From Nelumbo lutea (lineage: Eukaryota; Streptophyta; Magnoliopsida; Proteales; Nelumbonaceae), in the NCBI GenBank assembly GCA_022828595.1, contig JAKGHH010000002.1, forward strand, positions 38,658,222-38,722,221: a stretch of DNA of 64,000 nucleotides, in the 5' to 3' direction. A model generated the notes under the pieces. That model saw only the letters and a list, made by a program, of their open reading frames with translations. It ran no database searches and had not been told where the DNA came from. Numbering within the stretch: position 1 is the first letter of the stretch; each line of letters starts with the position of its first letter. Below, one piece after another: positions 58,799 to 64,000 of this stretch. The position numbers and the translations under genes were made by a program.

Positions 58799-59365
58799 TG
58801 TCATAACCCATTTAGTCAAGAGTTCATGGTGGCTTGAGATGAATCAGATATTGGGACCCAGTGGTGTCTAGAGCTAGCTGCTGAAATGGCAAGCTGGTTC
58901 TAGAAGCCCACCTAAGGCTCCCACTAAGAGAGGGAGTGCATGGTTTCGCTATTAACAGTTTGCAAAAACAGAAGTTGATGGAGCCTCTAGTTTTTTAGTT
59001 CCTTAACCATGAAGGAAGGGCCCTCTCTATGAATAGAATCCCATACACACACACACTAGCCATCCATCGGTTAAGAACAATCATGACTAGAGAAGAGAGT
59101 CTCCCTACTTGCTTTATTTTCGGTTTTGCAATTCAGCAGTGAGAGAGGTGTACTCTGAATCTACTTCTTGTAGAAAAGAGAAGAATAGAAAGTGGTGAAG
59201 CCAAAGAAGTGTTTTTGAAACTCTTTAACGTTGGAATAGAGCCATAGACGCCACCTTTGCCTTAATAGCTCAAGGTCGGTGGTTCTTTATTTCAGTTCAT
59301 TTCTAGAGCTTAGAATGATCCTATGATGCTTCTTTCATGTCTATAAGTCATCTTGAATGCTAGCA
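58799..59365 (+). repeat. Copia 3' LTR
   Basis: 567 bp, partner of 48107-48682, starting TGTCATAACCC and ending TAGCA. About 350 bp of untranslated DNA separates it from the pol stop, and no clean polypurine tract is visible before it. Confidence 0.9.
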
Positions 59366-59412
59366 GTCCTCTCTTACAAATTATATTTTATCTTTTAAAA
59401 AAGAAACAAAAT
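59366..59412 (+). mobile_element. LINE 3' end beyond the Copia insertion
   Basis: After the second GTCCT the sequence runs on as TTACAAATTATATTTTATC and then TTTTAAAAAAGAAACAAAA, an A-rich tail that fits the end of the LINE begun at 46.5 kb. Confidence 0.5.
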
Positions 59413-59557
59413 TTCACACTTGGGATTGCCACGTTGAATCATTTATGCCTTCTAATTAAGTTCTCACCCAAGTAGTAATCAATCACAAGACTCATAAGCC
59501 AATCGGAGTGTAAGAGTGTTGTGGCAGTTCAATCTTCTGCCACCACCTATCGGTGAA

Positions 59558-60141
59558 TAGAGGTGTAAAATGGGTCATGCTAGGCCGGCATGGCACGGCC
59601 TGCGAGCAGTGTGCGCAACGTGCAAGCCATGTCATGCCAGCTCACGGGCCATCCCTAGTCGTGTCTCCCTCCCCTAGGGTAATTTGGGGGGTCGACCCAG
59701 TAGGGCCCATGGCCCAAGCCCGTGTGGGCCTGTGGGCCAGGCCAAGCCGTGGATTGGGTGAAAACTATTTATTTAACAAAGTTAAAAAAAAAAACTTAAA
59801 ATTTTAATTTTATATGAATTTTGATGTATACAATTGCTTATATATATAGTAATTAAATAAATTAATATAACAAAATTGAAAATAATTATTTATTTTATTA
59901 ATATATTATATAATTATGATTTATATAATATAATATATTATATTATATTATATTTTATATATATGGGTTATGCCGATACACGGGCCACGGGCGGTACAGC
60001 CCACTCGATCATGCCATATCGGCCCAGCCCATGGACCTAAAACCATAGACCCAACATGGTCCACATTATCATGCCGGGCCTGACATAGCCTACATGCCAT
60101 CATCTAGACCGTACCGGGCGGCACCCCCCGATTAACACTTA
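59558..60141. mobile_element. Non-autonomous hAT-like element (about 584 bp)
   Basis: The 10-bp string TATCGGTGAA occurs immediately left (59548-59557) and right (60142-60151), so the true 8-bp duplication is within it. The ends (AGAGGTGTAAAATGGG; CCCGATTAACACTTA) are inverted repeats. GGCC/CCGGGC-rich flanks surround an AT-rich centre (59830-59960). No transposase. Confidence 0.8.
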
Positions 60142-60151
60142 TATCGGTGAA

Positions 60152-61146
60152 CACTTCAGGCACTGAACCACCACCGTTCCTTTTTAATTTAGACGCCGAT
60201 GTAAAAACTTCAAAGTTCAATTTTTTCCTCAGTGGCGAGGACTTAAAATAATGTCATGCACACAGCAAGTTCATGTTCCTTTCATGATCAAAATTGCAAA
60301 TCCGTTAATCATCAATTAAAAAAAAAAAAATCCCTGTTGATGATTCAAGAAACCTTCGCTGAATATAATTAAATGGTTATTCCATTTTTCTCGAAGTGGA
60401 AAATTGGTGAAACGAAACTCTCCTGAAAATCATCGATTGCAAACAGAACCTTTGTTGTATGATTTGTCACCCAAACATTAGTTTTTCTAGTCAAAGGAAA
60501 AAACAAAAACTAATACAATTTATGCATTCTTAGATTTACTTTTATAATAGGAGACAACGATGCAAAAGAACGATATTTTCTTTCCCAATAAAATACAAAT
60601 AAGGTGAAAAATATACAAAGAAGAATAGAAAAATAGGGTCAAGCTAAATGAAACAAGAACACACACAATAATAATAATAATAAAACAATAACATCATTCT
60701 CCTTATGCATGGGTCATTACAAAATTTGTCTCTTCTCATGCTTAGTCTATTTATCTTCTACTTTCATTTTAATTAGATTCGACCATTCAATAAGATTTGA
60801 GTGTTTGTTCAAGCTTTTTGGTTGAGTCATTATCTTCAAATTTTGTTGAAACTTAAGAATACTCCTAGGATTTCTTTCTCATGAATTAATTATTTAGTTT
60901 TGTCACCCACTTTTTCTATTTACTAGATTAATATTTTGTAAATTGTCATTATTCGAAGAATATATTCCGACCTATATTAAATTACCTAATTTACTTCCTA
61001 GCTCAACCTAAACATATACACACACAAACAAAACATATAAGGCAGCAAGTCAGGTTACTTAATTTGAAGAATTTCTATTCTGTGCTCGGATTAGGGTTCA
61101 TTCCCATGGAAAAATTAACTACAAATCCAACTTGTATATATTAGTA
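60152..61146. other. Intergenic, no recognised gene
   Basis: An (AATAAT)n tract lies near 60666-60685. Otherwise AT-rich with no recognised gene. Confidence 0.45.
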
Positions 61147-61175
61147 TTAGCGGCTCCCGTGTGAAATGCATGGAA
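61147..61175 (-). mobile_element. Possible Helitron 3' terminus
   Basis: Read on the minus strand: an eroded hairpin (CATGCATTTCACACGGG), about ten bases, then CTAA followed by T. The arrangement equals that of 43521-43547. The rest of the element, which would extend to the right, was not delimited. Confidence 0.4.
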
Positions 61176-61340
61176 AAAAGATGTTAAATTTATTGGGCTT
61201 AAAAACTATACTTTTATGGGCTAACAACCAGGGGTAGGATGATAATTTTCTCCATCCTTATTGAGTATTTGACCTCTCAACCAGGTGTAGGATGCCTTAT
61301 TGAAGATTACCTTATCAGGAACAAGGTGAGAATGGGATTA

Positions 61341-61741
61341 TAGGAATACCCAACTGGGGCCAGGGACAGGGATGGGGACGGGGAATGAAGTCCACGCCCC
61401 ACACCAACCCTAATCATATATATTAAATATATGTGTATATATTATATTAAATATATAATATTATTTATGTTATTTATAATAATGTTTATATTATATAATT
61501 TAAATGTTTTTGTGTTTTTATTTTTCCTTTATTTTAAATAAATATCTTTCTAAAAACAAACTTTTAATTAAAAATTATGGGATTTAGGTCCCCAATGAGG
61601 AACCCAACTCCATCGGGGACCGAGTATATAGGCTAAATTTTTTCTCGACGGAGATCTGGGTCAGAGACAAATTAATTTTAAGACTCAGAGTTGGGACAAG
61701 GAAAACAGTCCTTGCCCTAAACCCGCCCATTGTCATTCCTA
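61341..61741. mobile_element. hAT-like repeat with GGGGACGGGG block
   Basis: Ends TAGGAATACCCAACTGGG and, reverse-complemented, TAGGAATGACAATGGGCGGG are inverted repeats. The interior GGGATGGGGACGGGGA and GGACCGAG blocks resemble 43160-43365. The flanks (TGGGATTA; CCTGGGGG) do not agree, so the duplication has decayed or the right boundary is wrong. Confidence 0.5.
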
Positions 61742-63350
61742 CCTGGGGGCTCATCCCCCAGACCCATAAATATAGTTCCAATAATTGTGGTAATTATAAA
61801 TGTAGTATCAAATACTTATAAAAATTATTAAATTTTTTTAATTATTTATGAATAATTAGAAGTTCTATAATTTAATTTTGACTAAATTAAATTACCAAAA
61901 CCAGCCATTTTTAGTAATTAAATTACCAAAATCACTAATTATTGCTCAAAATTATAGTAAATATCAAAATTACTAAAAATATAAGAAATACATTTATATT
62001 TATTGAAATTAATTTTCCATTAAAAATTTTTAATTATTATCTGATAATATTATTAAGTATTGATAAAATGAGAAAAGGAGAGGATTACTGATATGGCCTA
62101 TATTACTATATTATATATAATATAGTATAGATTATTGTTGGAAAAACCTATGATACCCAAAAAGCTTTGGCCACCTGATTGATCACTTCTTGTAGAACCA
62201 ATTGATTCGTTGTAAATATCTTTGGGGCCACCACCACCCTCTGTGGGGCTACCACCACAAAGGGTGCCCCACAAATATGCATGTGAATCTTTTTCCGTTC
62301 ACCTAATCTGCTATACATAAGATGTCCATGTGGTCGTGGACAAGACATCTATATAGTCACATAAATGTGCGAATGCAAAATACAAAAATAGATGGAGTGG
62401 AGAGCTACACCAACTGGGTGGAAGCATCCTACACCCGGTTGGATTCAATGTACAATTATATACGTAGTGGCATCATCACATCTTTGCATGTTATCTGCTA
62501 TCTTCTTCCTTTAATAACGTAACCCTACTTATTATTATTCCTTTTATTTTTTATTTTTTTGTTTAAAAGAAAAAAAAATCATTTTAGGGAATGACTTAAA
62601 AGAAAGTGTGATAACCAGAAGAAAATGCTTCTATCTAAACCATCAGAAACTTTTTAGCCAGTAAATGGTTGATAGTAGGGTTCTGACCGGTTTCACAAAG
62701 CAGCAACTTTCCACCAAATACTGGTCTCTCTTTAGCAAAACAGTAAATACTGTTGAATCTTTTCTAGTTTCTATTATACGATATAATTAAGGACATTATG
62801 AACAGAAATACAGCATGCAATTAGTTGGAGAGATTCTAGAAAACGTAAATCAAGGCAAAACTATGTATGGGCCATTTTCATCTGCAGGTTTAATTTCTTT
62901 CCACTCTGAGATATTCAACTCTACATAAACAAGAAGATGTCATCCTTTAAAATCTAAATTATTTGTTGTACGTACCATGGCACAAACATGCATATGGTAC
63001 AATTTTTTTTTATATTTTAACAAACTACGAGTATTTATACAATTAATTTAATATATATTATAAAGACAATTACTCTTGTTCTATATGTTTTGATCAAAAA
63101 TTTATTTCATATTTGTCAGTAATATGCCATTCAATAATTGTAGAAAATGCATATAAAATGCTTGCTCACAATGATTCTAGCTCTAGACAAGTGCATATGA
63201 TATATTTCCTTAAAATTTAAGGAGTAAATTAAAAATACCATTCTGTCCCAGAAAGATAAGAATTAGGTTTTAACTTTTAAAAGATATATGACATCCTTTT
63301 GCATATCCAAAGATGATTGCCCAAAATGGAATTACACATTTACACCTTAA
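61742..63350. other. Intergenic, no recognised gene
   Basis: AT-rich. Around 62200-62290 GGGCCACCACCACCC and TGGGGCTACCACCAC form a near-duplicate pair. No gene recognised. Confidence 0.4.
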
Positions 63351-63449
63351 GACTGTGTTTGGTTTGAAGGAAAAAGTAGGGAAAGGCAAGAAAATCTATA
63401 TAAGGTTTGTAAAAGTTTCTCTACTTTTTCTTTCAAACCAAACATAACC
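63351..63449. mobile_element. Small MITE, copy 4
   Basis: GACTGTGTTTGGTTTGAAGG and CTTTCAAACCAAACATAACC form inverted ends; TAA flanks both sides (63348-63350, 63450-63452). The shortest copy, 99 bp. Confidence 0.75.
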
Positions 63450-63452
63450 TAA

Positions 63453-64000
63453 ATATTGGCATATAGGCCTACATCATACCTTATCCCAAAATCTATATTG
63501 GCTCACTAAGCCACATACATGCTCAGCATATATAGATGATGATGATGATGATGATTGAGGCATGCATGTGGTCAATATTCATGTTCTAGGCGAACCAAAC
63601 CCTAAAGAGTTGTTCCCTTTATTTGTCTAGATGCTACAGTACAGTGGTCATTATCATCAGGAAGCAATATAATGCATATACAGGCATGGTGAGCTTGTAC
63701 TAGAACACAAAGGCGGGTACCCCTTGAACCTACCCAATGGACTAGAGATCTTTGCTTTGTGTTGTCCGGCCTAGAATTGCCTTCATTCTGAACGGAGACA
63801 TATATGGCTAGTCATGTCCAGGTGAGGATAACCTCTCTTGTCATGAATCATGAATTCATGATGTGTTACATCTTTATCGAATCGAAAAAAAAATTGCTGG
63901 TGACTGACTGACTGGTGAGACTGCATGGATTCCCTAGCTTAATTAACATCGATCACACTCGACCATATATATGTATTGTCATGCATCCCCTCTTAATTTT
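63453..64000. other. Intergenic, no recognised gene
   Basis: Has a (GAT)n tract at about 63536-63555. Nothing else recognised before the window ends. Confidence 0.45.

Larger units (their letters stand above)
48107..59365 (+). mobile_element. Ty1/Copia element, full length but decayed, nested
   Basis: The two LTRs (48107-48682 and 58799-59365) begin TG and end CA and are clearly related over their whole length, with many substitutions and small indels. Perfect 5-bp target duplications GTCCT lie at 48102-48106 and 59366-59370. The primer-binding site follows the first LTR. Inside is a gag-pol of the common Retrotran_gag/UBN2 type. Without the 4.6-kb insert at 53537-58130 the element would be about 6.7 kb, normal for Copia. 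The element sits in the 3' part of a LINE. Confidence 0.95.

Overview
This is nuclear DNA from a flowering plant. It is AT-rich, has an intron-bearing gene with GT-AG splice sites, and most of its length is decayed transposable elements: Ty1/Copia and Ty3/Gypsy LTR elements, LINE, SINE, Helitron and several kinds of MITE. The two host proteins belong to plant families (VAN3-binding/FORKED-like and IBH1-like atypical HLH). The species cannot be named from the sequence alone. There are no rRNA genes, functional tRNA genes, CRISPR arrays or organelle blocks.

Only two intact host genes are convincing. The first is a seven-exon minus-strand gene at 10949-6384. Its exons join in phase into a 391-residue protein with the DUF828 core and PH-like tail of VAN3-binding/FORKED-like proteins, which act in auxin-dependent vein patterning. 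The second is a single-exon minus-strand gene at 33139-32582 for a 185-residue IBH1-like atypical HLH regulator of the brassinosteroid/growth network. A decayed MYB-CC (GARP) DNA-binding exon lies on the minus strand near 44.7 kb.

Layout. 0-6 kb: repeats, a hAT-type element containing a tRNA-derived SINE, a small TTA-flanked MITE and a Copia reverse-transcriptase scrap. 6.4-11 kb: the VAN3-binding-like gene. 11-25 kb: a 1-kb hAT element with 8-bp target duplications, a Gypsy (Tat-type) RNase H/integrase ruin, a 562-bp almost fully palindromic Mutator-like element and a Gypsy gag ruin. 25-30 kb: two Copia ruins in opposite orientation with a Helitron remnant and a hAT MITE between them. 30-40 kb: quiet intergenic DNA around the IBH1-like gene. 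40-46 kb: hAT MITE, Helitron, MYB-CC fragment and a dispersed CCGG-type repeat.

46.5-59.4 kb is the most striking structure: three retroelements nested inside each other. A LINE (ORF1 remnant at 46.5-48.0 kb, A-rich tail at 59.4 kb) is split by a Copia element (48107-59365, target duplication GTCCT). The Copia element is split inside its RNase H region by a non-autonomous LTR element on the minus strand (53537-58130, target duplication GTTGC). The innermost element has a 57-bp minisatellite of about 20 units, which keeps frames open on both strands. 59.4-64 kb holds another hAT-like element, a probable Helitron end, a diverged hAT-like element and a further copy of the small MITE family.

The two genes show no operon-like link. 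The elements explain most of the remaining open frames, nearly all of which are chance or decayed coding.
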